DNA from: CANJIV01 sp046330225
Lineage (GTDB): Bacteria; Actinomycetota; Thermoleophilia; Solirubrobacterales; Solirubrobacteraceae
Assembly: GCA_046330225.1 (NCBI GenBank)
Contig: JAXLTD010000002.1
Coordinates: 496,001 to 560,000 of the forward strand
Length of the DNA stretch: 64,000 nt
Direction of reading: 5' to 3'
A model generated the notes under the pieces. It had not been told where the DNA came from, searched no databases, and saw nothing but the letters and a program-made list of their open reading frames with translations. The first letter of the stretch is position 1. Every line of letters begins with the position of its first letter. Positions 49,267 through 57,313 of the stretch are shown piece by piece. The position numbers were made by a program, and so were the translations under genes.

Positions 49267-50745
49267 GTGGAATCAGGCCGACTCCCGGATCTGCCGGACA
49301 TCGCGCAGTTCGCCCGCGTGTATGAGCGGTTCATGATCGCCATGGCGGCGCACATGGGCGCCGGGGACTCGGCCATCGGCGACCGCCTGCGAAATCATCT
49401 CGGCGCCGATCCCGCGGACCTGCCGACGACCCGGGCCGAGTTCCCGGACACCGACCATCCCAATCTCCAGCTCGGGCTCGACGCGGTGCTGGCCGGCGCC
49501 GAGCGGATCGGCTACTACGCAGTGGACGTGGGCTTCGGGTCCGTGTCGCTTGCCGACCTCGCCCGGGGGCGCAGCGCTGGCGGGCCGATCACCGAAGGGC
49601 CGGTCCGCTTCACCGACGTCGAGGTCGAGTCCGGCCGGGTGGTGCGCTGCGTCTCGGCCGGGATCTATCTCGCCGCGGGGCCGGGCGGACCCGCTGTCGT
49701 GCTGATCGCCCATGCCGAGCGCCCGTTCGGGCCACGGGCCATCAGCATCGAGATCGCCTCGCCGGCCGATGAGGTGCCCTCCGCCGTGCTCCGCGACGTG
49801 CGCGCGGCCATGCGGGAACGCAACATCTACCGCGGCCGGTGCATCTCGCTGCACCTCGCGCCGAACGAGTCCGTGACCGTCGCCTTCCACGCGCCTGAGC
49901 CGGTGGGCCGCGAGCACATCGTCCTGCCGGCGGGGACCCTCGAGCGCCTCGAGCGGCAGTCGCTCGGCATGGCCGGGCAGGCGCCGGGGCTCCGCCGGGC
50001 CGGCCAGGATCTCAAGCGCGGCGTGCTGCTCCACGGGCCTCCGGGCACCGGGAAGACGCTGTGCGTCAGCTACCTGCTCGGCGCGATGCCCGGCCGCACG
50101 GCGGTGCTCCTGACCGGCCGCAGCCTCGGGCTGATCGAGCAGGCCGTCCGGATCGCCCGGGACCTCGAGCCCGCCACGGTGGTGCTCGAGGACGTCGATC
50201 TCGTCGCCGCCGAGCGCACGATGGATTTCGGGGACCACGGCGTCCTGTTCGAGCTGCTCAACCAGATGGAGGGCCTCGAAGGCGATGCCGACCTCCTGTT
50301 CGTGCTCACGACGAACCGCCCGGATGTGATCGAGCCGGCGCTGGCCTCGCGCCCAGGCCGGATCGACCTCGCGCTCGAGATTCCGCTGCCCGACGAGGCG
50401 ACGCGCCGCCGGCTCGTGAAGCTCTACGCCGGCGGGTTCGACCTCCCGGACGCTGCCGTTGCCGAGGTCGCTGCCCGCACCGACGGCGTCAGCGGAGCCT
50501 TCGTCAAGGAGCTGATGCGCCAGGCGATGCTCCGCGCGGCGCTCGACGGGCGCGAGCGCGCCGGCTCCGAGGATGTCGGCGGGGCACTCGACGAGCTGCT
50601 CGACGAGCGGTCCGCGCTCACGCGCCGCCTGCTGGGTCAGCCAGCGGGGCCGGGCGGCAGCCTCCCGGACGCCCCGCCGTCCGATCACATGCTGCGGGCG
50701 TTCGAGGCGACCGGGATCCCGCTGCCCCCGGATCTCGAGACCTGA
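49267..50745 (+). CDS. AAA-family ATPase with unidentified N-terminal domain
   Basis: The product is 492 residues. The N-terminal 230 residues are of unknown fold. The AAA module has Walker A LLHGPPGTGKTLCVSYLL, Walker B TVVLEDVDLVA, sensor 1 FVLTTNRPDVIEPAL with the SRH and Arg finger (SRPGRIDLALEIPLP), and a C-terminal lid (VSGAFVKELMRQAML). It resembles Cdc48/proteasome-type remodellers and forms rings in that family. GTG 49267 lies seven bases after TAGCGT (49254-49259). No protease gene is adjacent, so its target is unknown. Confidence 0.85.
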   Translation: MESGRLPDLPDIAQFARVYERFMIAMAAHMGAGDSAIGDRLRNHLGADPADLPTTRAEFPDTDHPNLQLGLDAVLAGAERIGYYAVDVGFGSVSLADLARGRSAGGPITEGPVRFTDVEVESGRVVRCVSAGIYLAAGPGGPAVVLIAHAERPFGPRAISIEIASPADEVPSAVLRDVRAAMRERNIYRGRCISLHLAPNESVTVAFHAPEPVGREHIVLPAGTLERLERQSLGMAGQAPGLRRAGQDLKRGVLLHGPPGTGKTLCVSYLLGAMPGRTAVLLTGRSLGLIEQAVRIARDLEPATVVLEDVDLVAAERTMDFGDHGVLFELLNQMEGLEGDADLLFVLTTNRPDVIEPALASRPGRIDLALEIPLPDEATRRRLVKLYAGGFDLPDAAVAEVAARTDGVSGAFVKELMRQAMLRAALDGRERAGSEDVGGALDELLDERSALTRRLLGQPAGPGGSLPDAPPSDHMLRAFEATGIPLPPDLET

Positions 50746-50781
50746 GGGCCCTCCGCCGCCCGGCGGTCGCCGCCTGGCCGC

Positions 50782-52917
50782 CTACGCCGGGCGGACGGCC
50801 ACCGGGACCGGCGCTCCCAGCAAGGCGCCCTGCACGGCGTCGACGCCGAGCTCGCGGACGATCGCGAGGGTCTCGTCGTCCTCGACCCGCTCGGCGATGG
50901 CGGTCATCCCGAGCCCGTGGGCCAGCTCGACGATGGCCCGCACGGTGTGGAGGTCCGCTTCGCTCGTGCGCAGCCCCGCGATGAACTCGCCGTCGATCTT
51001 GATCGTGTCGACCGCGAGGTTCTTGAGGTAGTAGAAGGCGCCGTAGCCGGATCCGAAGTCGTCGATCGCCACGCCGCAGCCCAGCTCGGCCAGCCGGGCC
51101 GCGAAGCGGCTGGCCGCCTCGATGTTCACGATCGCCTCGGTCTCGGTGATCTCGAACTGCAGCGCGCCCGACGGCACCGCGGGATCGGCGACCGCCGCCT
51201 CGATCTCGGCGAGGACGCCGTCGTCGATCATCGAGGCCGCGCTGAGGTTGATCGCGACCTGGGCCAGCTCTCCGCCGAGGTGGCGGGCCTCGGCCAGCCC
51301 GGCGGCCTGGCGGACCACCCAGGCGTCGACGGCCGGCATGAGGCCGAACCGCTCGGCGACCGGGAGGAAGGCGCCGGGCTCGCTGAGCTCGCCCTCGCTG
51401 TCGCGCAGGCGCAGGAGCAGCTCGTGCCGGAGGATCTGGTTCGTGGCCACCATGACGATCGGCTGCGCGTGCAGCTCGAAGGCATCGGCCTCGAGCGCGT
51501 CGCGGATGCGCTCGATCCAGTGCCGGCGATCGGCAGGCGAGCGCCCGTCCGGGCTGCCCGCCACGACGGCCCGGTCACGGCCGGCGTCCTTCGCCCGCCG
51601 CATGGCGCTGCGCGCGAGCCCGAAGAGCTCCTCGGAAGAGAGCGCGAGGTCGGGGTCGAAGCAGGTGATGCCGGCGCTCGCGGTCACCGCGAGCGACCGG
51701 CCGCCGACGGTCGGCGCCGTCGTGCGGATCGCCTGCAGCAGCCGGTCGGCATTGGCCGTCGGAGCGTCCGGCGGCGCGGCGCCCGTCAGCACCCCGAAGC
51801 AGTCGCCGCCGATCCGGCCGGCGACGTCTCCGGCCCTGATTGTGGCCTCCAGCGTCCGGCCGACCTGGGCGAGCGCCTCGTCCCCGACGGCGGTGCCGTA
51901 GGCCTCGTTGAGGGCGGCCACGCGGTCGACATCGATGAGGATCAGCTCGGCTGCGCGCTGCCCGGGCTCGGCAGCCGTGGCAGCGACCTCGGCGACGAAC
52001 CGCTCGAAGCGCTGGCGCGTGTACAGCCCGGTGAGCACGTCGCGGACCGCGAGGTCGCGCAGCCGGCGCTCGTAGCGCTCCTTCTCGCCGACCTCGACGA
52101 CGTGGGCCAGGACGTAGCGCGGTGCGCCTTGGTCGTCGCGGACGAGCGCTGCGTGCACCTCGACCTCGACCTCGTCGCCGTCCGGCCGCACCACCGCCGC
52201 GCTCGTGCTCGTCCGGTCGATCTCGCCGGCGTAGACCCGCCGCCACTCGGCTCGCTCCCGCTCCACGAGCTCGGCGTCGGCGAGCAGCGACCCTGGAACC
52301 ATGGACATGAGGTCCTCCGCGGAGCGGCCGGCGATCCGGCAGAGCGCGTCGTTGACGCGCACGAACTCCCCGAGCCCGGTCTCGTCCGAGAAGCGGAGGA
52401 TGCACATCCCGATGGGGGCGAAGTCGAACGCCCCGGCGAAGCGGCGGTCGCCGTCGCGCACCTGGGCCTCGGTGGCGCGGCGCTCGGTCACGTCGATGCC
52501 GCTGGACACGATGCACTCGACCGTGCCGTCCTCCCGGCGCAGGAGGTCGTTGTCCCAGGCGATCCGGCGCCGCGTGCCGTCCGCGGCCAGCCAGTCGTTC
52601 TCGTTCGTCCCGCGTTCGGTGATCGTCGTCAGCACGTGGCGGACGCGCTCGCGCTCGTCGTCGGGGATCACGTCCCAGGCCGGCCGCCCGATGAGCTCGG
52701 ACGCCGGACGGCCAGCCGCGGCCTCGGCGGCCCGGTTGAGCCAGAGGAACCGGCCGGTGGGGTCGAGCACCGTCATGAGCGCCGGGGTCACGTCGATCAC
52801 GGCCGCGAGGTGCCGCGGCTCCGGCAGGGCCGGCGGCCTGATGCTGTGTGTGTCGGGGCGGCTGATCCTGGTGGCTCCTTTGATGCGACGATATCGGCCC
52901 GGAAGCCGATCCGTCAG
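50782..52917 (-). CDS. PAS-PAS-GGDEF-EAL cyclic-di-GMP signalling protein
   Basis: The product is about 711 residues: PAS 1 (DPTGRFLWLNRAAEAAAGRP), PAS 2 (FDFAPIGMCILRFSDETG with a PAC strand), GGDEF and EAL. The GGDEF site reads RIGGDCFGVL, with Glu replaced by Cys, so cyclase activity is doubtful. The EAL domain keeps ELLLR, NLSAAS, FEITETE, IDDFGSGYG and KID, so c-di-GMP hydrolysis is possible. No ATG, GTG or TTG starts the frame. I propose CTG 52917, which overlaps the cofE stop (CTGA) and has GGAGG ten bases upstream; ATC 52866 with AAAGGAG is the alternative. Confidence 0.82.
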   Translation of the reverse strand: MTDRLPGRYRRIKGATRISRPDTHSIRPPALPEPRHLAAVIDVTPALMTVLDPTGRFLWLNRAAEAAAGRPASELIGRPAWDVIPDDERERVRHVLTTITERGTNENDWLAADGTRRRIAWDNDLLRREDGTVECIVSSGIDVTERRATEAQVRDGDRRFAGAFDFAPIGMCILRFSDETGLGEFVRVNDALCRIAGRSAEDLMSMVPGSLLADAELVERERAEWRRVYAGEIDRTSTSAAVVRPDGDEVEVEVHAALVRDDQGAPRYVLAHVVEVGEKERYERRLRDLAVRDVLTGLYTRQRFERFVAEVAATAAEPGQRAAELILIDVDRVAALNEAYGTAVGDEALAQVGRTLEATIRAGDVAGRIGGDCFGVLTGAAPPDAPTANADRLLQAIRTTAPTVGGRSLAVTASAGITCFDPDLALSSEELFGLARSAMRRAKDAGRDRAVVAGSPDGRSPADRRHWIERIRDALEADAFELHAQPIVMVATNQILRHELLLRLRDSEGELSEPGAFLPVAERFGLMPAVDAWVVRQAAGLAEARHLGGELAQVAINLSAASMIDDGVLAEIEAAVADPAVPSGALQFEITETEAIVNIEAASRFAARLAELGCGVAIDDFGSGYGAFYYLKNLAVDTIKIDGEFIAGLRTSEADLHTVRAIVELAHGLGMTAIAERVEDDETLAIVRELGVDAVQGALLGAPVPVAVRPA

Positions 52918-53675
52918 CGGAAAAGGTCCTCCGCCGCCGGCCGGACGAGCGCAACGGCGCCGGGGCCATCGCCGGTGGTGACATGGCGGCTGAGCCCGCT
53001 GAGGGCCACCGCCGGCTCCCGGCTGTCCTTGGCCCGGGCCAGGTCTGCGGCCGCGGCGGCTTCGTCTGCGATGGCGATCCACGTCGCCCGCAGTTCCCGC
53101 CCGGCGGCGTCCATGCGGCCCCGCCAGTCGTCGAGCGGCCCCAGTCCGGCAGCGCCGATCGCGATGTCGCACTGGCCGTGGCGCCAGGCGCGGCCGAACG
53201 AGTCGGCGATGAGCACGGCGGGCGCGGTGCCGTCCGGCGCGCGCAGCCGCGCACGCAGCGCCCGCGCCGAGGCGTCCGGGTCGGCGGGCAGGAGGATCAC
53301 CTCGCCGGCGCCGGACGCGTTCGATGCGTCCACCCCGGCGTTCGCGCACACGAACCCGTGGCGCGTGCGGCAGATGAGCACGCCGTGATCGGCGCGGACC
53401 AGCTCCACCGTCTCGTCGAGCACCGCCTGCACGGCCCGCGGGTCCTTGCCGTGCGCGGCGGCCAGGGCCTGCGCACGCGGGCCCGGCACGATGCTGGCCA
53501 GCCGTCGCACCTGGCCTTCGGCCTTCGACACGGCCTTGTGCGCAACGACGAGCACGTCGCCGCCGGCCAGCGGGATGCCGGCGGCCGCGGCCGCCTGCGC
53601 GATGAGCCCGCCGACGTCGTCGCCCTCGGCGATCTCGGGCAGCCCGGGGATCGCCACGGCGGCGAAGCGCCCCAT
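52914..53675 (-). CDS. cofE: Coenzyme F420-0:L-glutamate ligase (CofE)
   Basis: The product is 253 residues and adds L-glutamates to F420-0 in a GTP-dependent way. Family motifs include IAEGDDVGGLI, VLVVAHKAVSKAEGQVR, CRTRHGFVCANAGVDASN and IADSFGRAWRHGQCDIAIG. It is the single-domain CofE, not the two-domain FbiB with a nitroreductase part. The ATG shares one base with the cofC stop (TGATG). It is followed by the GGDEF-EAL gene with a four-base overlap. Confidence 0.93.
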   Translation of the reverse strand: MGRFAAVAIPGLPEIAEGDDVGGLIAQAAAAAGIPLAGGDVLVVAHKAVSKAEGQVRRLASIVPGPRAQALAAAHGKDPRAVQAVLDETVELVRADHGVLICRTRHGFVCANAGVDASNASGAGEVILLPADPDASARALRARLRAPDGTAPAVLIADSFGRAWRHGQCDIAIGAAGLGPLDDWRGRMDAAGRELRATWIAIADEAAAAADLARAKDSREPAVALSGLSRHVTTGDGPGAVALVRPAAEDLFR

Positions 53676-54328
53676 CAGGCGGGCGCCATGCGGCTGAGTT
53701 CGGACCGCGTGCGCGGCGCCCGCCCGGGGCGGTCGGCGAGCGCGGCGGCCAGCGCGGCGAGATCGTCGGCGGTGTCGACGTCGAAGGCGAGCGAGGGGAC
53801 CGGGCGGCTCACACCGGCCGCACCGGCCGACGCGGCGAGCGCGAGGTGCCGCGCGTGGCTGCCGGGCCCGAAGGCGGGCGCGATCACGCCCGGCCCGGCG
53901 AGCAGGAGCCCGTTCGTGCCGGTGCCGTGCCGGTCGGGGATCACGACGACGGCCGGCGCGGGCGGGGCCTCCCGGAGCAGCGCGCCGATCTCGTCCGGGT
54001 CCAGGGCCGGGCAGTCCCCCGGCACGAGGAGGGCGCGGTCGGCGCCGGCGGCGGCGGCGGCTGCCGCGCCGGCTGCCGCGGCCTGGCTGTGGCCGCTGTC
54101 GTCGTCGCCGAGCGTTCGGACGCCCGCGGCGGCGGCGAGCTCGAGCACGGCCGGCTCGCCGCTGACGACGATCACGTCGTCGAGGGACGGAATGGCCCGC
54201 AGGGCGTCCAGGACGTCCGCCACCATCGCGCGGGCCAGTGCCACGCGTCGCGCTGGCGGCAGCTCGCCGGCGAGCCGCTGCTTGGCGGCATCGAAGCGCT
54301 TGACCGGCAAGACGGCATGGACGGGCAC
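53675..54328 (-). CDS. cofC: 2-phospholactate/phosphoenolpyruvate guanylyltransferase (CofC/FbiD)
   Basis: The product is 217 residues with a nucleotidyltransferase fold: VLPVKRFDAAKQRL at the N-terminus, LLVPGDCPALDPDEIG with metal-binding acidic residues, and PDRHGTGTNGLLL. It makes the guanylylated C3 donor used by CofD; actinobacterial forms prefer phosphoenolpyruvate. GTG 54328 lies six bases after a minus-strand TACGGT (54340-54335), so cofC-cofE may have their own leaderless promoter, besides read-through from cofD 37 bases upstream. Confidence 0.92.
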   Translation of the reverse strand: MPVHAVLPVKRFDAAKQRLAGELPPARRVALARAMVADVLDALRAIPSLDDVIVVSGEPAVLELAAAAGVRTLGDDDSGHSQAAAAGAAAAAAAGADRALLVPGDCPALDPDEIGALLREAPPAPAVVVIPDRHGTGTNGLLLAGPGVIAPAFGPGSHARHLALAASAGAAGVSRPVPSLAFDVDTADDLAALAAALADRPGRAPRTRSELSRMAPA

Positions 54329-54365
54329 GCGAGAACCGTAGCCGCCGCGCGGCGGGCCCGGCCAC

Positions 54366-55274
54366 CTACCGCAGGCTTGCCGCGAACTCCAGGATCTCGC
54401 CGGCGACGATCGCCCGGGCGATCTCCTCGTCCAGGCGGGTCTCGGTCCGGAGCGCCGGCAGCGACCCGCCCGGATCGTCGTCGGCCACGATGCCGTCGAT
54501 CAGCCCGGCGTACATCGCGGCGATCCCGGCAGCGGACGCCGGCTGGCCGGCCCACTCCAGGAACGCCGCGGTGGGTCCCTTGAGCACCGCGCCGCCGACG
54601 ATCGGGCTCACAGCGAGGACCGGAGCCGGCGCGGCGGCGATCGCCTCCCGCAGGCCTGGCACCGCGAGGATCGGGCCGATCGAGGCGACGGGGTTCGACG
54701 GGCCGATCACGATCGCCTCGGCCTCGGCCAGCGCGTCGAGCGCCTCGGGCGGCGGGGTCGCGCCGGCGGCGCCGGCGAACTCCACGTCCTCCACGGGCCC
54801 GGCCGCCCGCTCGCGGATCATGAACTGCTGAAAGCCGTGCCAGGCGCCCCGCGCCTTCACGCGCGTGCGGACCGGGTCATCGCTCATCGGCAGCACCCGG
54901 GCCGGGATGCGCAGCGCGGCGGTGAGCTCCGCAAGCGCCTCGGTCAGGCGGGCGCCCTCGGCGAGCCGGCGGGCCCGGTGCAGGCAGACGGCGAGGTCGC
55001 GGTCGCCCAGGCGGAACCACACGTCCTCGCCGAGCTCGCGCAGCCCGTCCATCACCGCGAAGGTGTCGCCCCGCACGCCCCAGCCGCGGGCGTCGATCCG
55101 GTCGGCGAGCCAGTAGGCGCACAGGTCGGGGTCGGGGGAAACGTGCGCCCCGTAGATCTCGATGTCGTCGCCGGTGTTGGCGATCACCGTGAGCGGCGGC
55201 CCGCCGGCATCGAGCAGCCCGCGGCCGAGCTTGGCGCCGCCGGTGCCGCCGGCTAGGAGGACGACGCCGGCCAC
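54366..55274 (-). CDS. cofD: 2-phospholactate/PEP transferase (CofD/FbiA)
   Basis: The product is 302 residues and joins the guanylylated C3 acid to FO, giving (dehydro)F420-0. It starts VVLLAGGTGGAKLGRGL, the diagnostic CofD motif, and carries NTGDDIEIYGAHVSPDPD, GPSNPVASIGPILAVPG and VSPIVGGAVLKGP. GTG 55274 overlaps the oxidoreductase gene by 22 bases. It is part of the leftward F420 operon. Confidence 0.94.
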   Translation of the reverse strand: MAGVVLLAGGTGGAKLGRGLLDAGGPPLTVIANTGDDIEIYGAHVSPDPDLCAYWLADRIDARGWGVRGDTFAVMDGLRELGEDVWFRLGDRDLAVCLHRARRLAEGARLTEALAELTAALRIPARVLPMSDDPVRTRVKARGAWHGFQQFMIRERAAGPVEDVEFAGAAGATPPPEALDALAEAEAIVIGPSNPVASIGPILAVPGLREAIAAAPAPVLAVSPIVGGAVLKGPTAAFLEWAGQPASAAGIAAMYAGLIDGIVADDDPGGSLPALRTETRLDEEIARAIVAGEILEFAASLR

Positions 55275-55954
55275 AGCTCGGCAGGCAGCCCGGTGACCTT
55301 GATGCCGGCGCGCGCCTTGTAGCGCACGTTCATCGAGATGATGAGCGGCGTCAGGGACTCGGTGATCCGGGCCATCTCGAGCCGGCCGCAGTCGACGCAG
55401 CGCAGGCCCGGGACCCGCTCGATCAGCGCGGCGAGCTGCGCCTTGTCGGCCTTGCGGTCGCCGCAGATCAGGACGTCCTCGTCGAGCGCGTGATCGAGGT
55501 CGGTGAGCAGCGCGGCGCTCACGGTGTGCAGCCCCGACACGACCCGCACGCCGTCGGGCGCCATCTCGGCGGCCTGCTGGGCCGCCGAGCCCTGCCAGAC
55601 GCCGAGCAGCCGGGTCGCCTTGCCGCTGACCGCGGCGGCGAGCGGCACGGTCGCGTCGACGAGGAGCTGCCCGGGCCGCAGGACGTCCTTGAGGTTCGTG
55701 AGCGTCTCGGACTGGCTGCGGAACGGCACGCTGAGCACGACGGTCTCGTTCGCGGCGGCGGCCTCCGCGTTCCCGAGGCCGGCGAAGCTGGCGCCCGGGA
55801 CCCGTTCGGCGGCCTTCGCCGCGGCCTCGGCGGCGCGGCCCGGGTCGCGGGAGCCGATGACGATCGGCACGCCCGCCTGCCCGAGGCGGAGCGCGAGGCC
55901 GAAGCCCAGCGCCCCGGTGGCGCCGACGATCGTGACTGGGGCGGGGTCGCTCAC
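55253..55954 (-). CDS. npdG: F420H2:NADP+ oxidoreductase (Fno/NpdG family)
   Basis: The product is 233 residues with a Rossmann start TIVGATGALGFGLALRLGQAG and NADP-phosphate contacts in SRDPGRAAEAA, followed by NETVVLSVPFRSQSETL and LLGVWQGSAAQQAAEM. It moves hydride between NADPH and F420, supplying reduced cofactor. Its place upstream of cofD agrees with this. GTG 55954 lies eight bases from a minus-strand TATGCT (55968-55963). It heads the operon npdG-cofD-cofC-cofE-GGDEF/EAL. Confidence 0.9.
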   Translation of the reverse strand: MSDPAPVTIVGATGALGFGLALRLGQAGVPIVIGSRDPGRAAEAAAKAAERVPGASFAGLGNAEAAAANETVVLSVPFRSQSETLTNLKDVLRPGQLLVDATVPLAAAVSGKATRLLGVWQGSAAQQAAEMAPDGVRVVSGLHTVSAALLTDLDHALDEDVLICGDRKADKAQLAALIERVPGLRCVDCGRLEMARITESLTPLIISMNVRYKARAGIKVTGLPAELWPASSS

Positions 55955-56014
55955 GGCCGCGCAGCATAGCCGCCGGGGGCTGCCGGCCCGCGGCGCCGGT
56001 AGGCTGCGGCGGCA

Positions 56015-56050
56015 ATGGGGACCCGCGGACCGCGAGGAGAGCTGGCATGA
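56015..56050 (+). CDS. Possible 11-residue leader peptide, upstream of 56047
   Basis: This mini-ORF, MGTRGPRGELA, starts nine bases after TAGGCT (56000-56005), so it could be translated from the very 5' end of the mRNA. Its TGA overlaps the next ATG (ATGA). It contains the AGGAGA ribosome site of the following mini-ORF. Chance overlap in GC-rich DNA is possible. Confidence 0.4.
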   Translation: MGTRGPRGELA

Positions 56051-56106
56051 CGGACGGCACGGTGACGACGCGCAGCCCGGCCGGGCCGGCGCTCCCCGGC
56101 TCGTGA
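56047..56106 (+). CDS. Possible 19-residue leader peptide coupled to the dehydrogenase gene
   Basis: MTDGTVTTRSPAGPALPGS is preceded by AGGAGA seven bases before its ATG and ends with a TGA inside GTGA, the start of the short-chain dehydrogenase. The dehydrogenase GTG has no ribosome site of its own, so coupled re-initiation after this peptide would explain its translation. No regulatory codon run (for example repeated Trp or Arg) is present. Confidence 0.55.
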   Translation: MTDGTVTTRSPAGPALPGS

Positions 56107-56852
56107 GGCTCGAAGGGCAGGTCGCGCTGGTCACGGGCGGGGCCTCGGGCATCGGAGCGGCGACCGCGCGGCGGCTGGCCGCCGAAGGGGCCCGCGTGGC
56201 CATCGGGGACCTCGACCTCGACGGCGCCCGGGCCGTGGCCGGCGAGATCGACGGCACCGCGGCGGCGATGGACGTCGCCGACACCGCGTCGGTGGGCGCC
56301 GCGGTGGCGGCCGCCGTCGACGTGCTCGGCCCGATCGACATCCTGGTCAACAACGCCGGGACCGACCGCTTCGCCTTCTTCTCGAACACCGACGAGGACC
56401 TGTGGGACTTCGTCCTGGGGGTCAACCTCCGCGGCACCCTGGCGGTGACCCACGCGGTCCTGCCCGCGATGCACGAGCGCGGCGGCGGGGCGGTCGTCAA
56501 CGTCGCGAGCGAGGCCGGCCGCGTCGGGTCGCAGGGCTCGGTGACGTACAGCGCCGCCAAGGCCGGCGTGATCGGGTTCACCCGCGCGCTCGCCCGCGAG
56601 TCGGCCCGCTACGGCGTCCGGGTCAACGCCGTGGCGCCCGGGCCGATCGAGACGCCGCTCCTCAACGCCGCGCCGGCGCTGCTCGGCGAGATCGGCGCCC
56701 GCCTCAAGCAGGGCATGATCGACTCGACTGCCATGCACCGCAGCGGCGAGCCCGAGGAGGTCGCCGCGGCGATCGCCTTCCTCGCCTCGCCGGACGCGTC
56801 CTTCGTGACCGGCCAGACGCTCAACGTGAGCGGCGGCCTCTCGATGGCATGA
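56103..56852 (+). CDS. Short-chain dehydrogenase/reductase (3-oxoacyl-ACP reductase-like)
   Basis: The product is 249 residues. The NAD(P) motif is VTGGASGIGAATARRL, with Asp in IGDLDLDGA favouring NAD, NNAG at about residue 82, the active-site Ser before the YSAAK Tyr-Lys pair, and the tail NVSGGLSMA. It probably oxidises a hydroxyacyl or other alcohol substrate; sequence alone does not tell. GTG 56103 overlaps a 19-residue leader ORF. It overlaps the thioesterase gene by four bases. Confidence 0.85.
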   Translation: MRLEGQVALVTGGASGIGAATARRLAAEGARVAIGDLDLDGARAVAGEIDGTAAAMDVADTASVGAAVAAAVDVLGPIDILVNNAGTDRFAFFSNTDEDLWDFVLGVNLRGTLAVTHAVLPAMHERGGGAVVNVASEAGRVGSQGSVTYSAAKAGVIGFTRALARESARYGVRVNAVAPGPIETPLLNAAPALLGEIGARLKQGMIDSTAMHRSGEPEEVAAAIAFLASPDASFVTGQTLNVSGGLSMA

Positions 56853-57262
56853 GCGCCATTGCCCTGGAGCCGGGGGCCGAGCGGATCGAGGAGTTCGAGG
56901 TCGGCGGGCGCCTGCTCACCGACGTCGGCGGCACGATCGGCGTGTCCGTCCTCTCGACGCCGGGGATGATCGGGATGATGGAGCGCACCGCGGCGATGCT
57001 GGCGTACGAGGCGCTCCCGCCCGGCAAGGCGACGGTCGGCTTCGAGGTCTGCATCCGGCACGTCGCCGGAGCGCTCGAGGGCGCCCGCTGCACCGCCCGC
57101 GCGACGCTGCGCGAGATCGCGGACGGCCGCAAGCTGCGCTTCGACGTCGAGGTCCGCGAGGGCGACCGCACGATCGGCATCGGGACCCACGAGCGCCGGA
57201 TGGTCGACGCGGGCCCGGTCGGGGATGCCGAGCCGTTCGGGGATTCCATTGCGGCGGAGTAG
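56849..57262 (+). CDS. FlK-like hotdog thioesterase
   Basis: The product is 137 residues with a hotdog fold. It contains VSVLSTPGMIGMMERTAAMLAYEAL and FEVCIRHVAGALEGARCTARATL, the pattern of fluoroacetyl-CoA thioesterase-type proteins, with Thr, Glu and His candidates for the active site. It should hydrolyse a short acyl-CoA. It is co-translated with the short-chain dehydrogenase (ATGA overlap), so the two may act on the same acyl-CoA. Confidence 0.8.
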   Translation: MSAIALEPGAERIEEFEVGGRLLTDVGGTIGVSVLSTPGMIGMMERTAAMLAYEALPPGKATVGFEVCIRHVAGALEGARCTARATLREIADGRKLRFDVEVREGDRTIGIGTHERRMVDAGPVGDAEPFGDSIAAE

Positions 57263-57267
57263 CCGGG

Positions 57268-57294
57268 CTGGCGCTGCGGCGGTCGCGGCGCCAG
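57268..57294. terminator. Weak hairpin between convergent genes
   Basis: CTGGCGC (57268-57274) and GCGCCAG (57288-57294) are perfect 7-bp arms with a 13-base loop, between the convergent thioesterase and acyltransferase genes. It may help terminate both. Confidence 0.35.
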
Positions 57295-57313
57295 AACGCC
57301 GCCGGCCGCGCCG

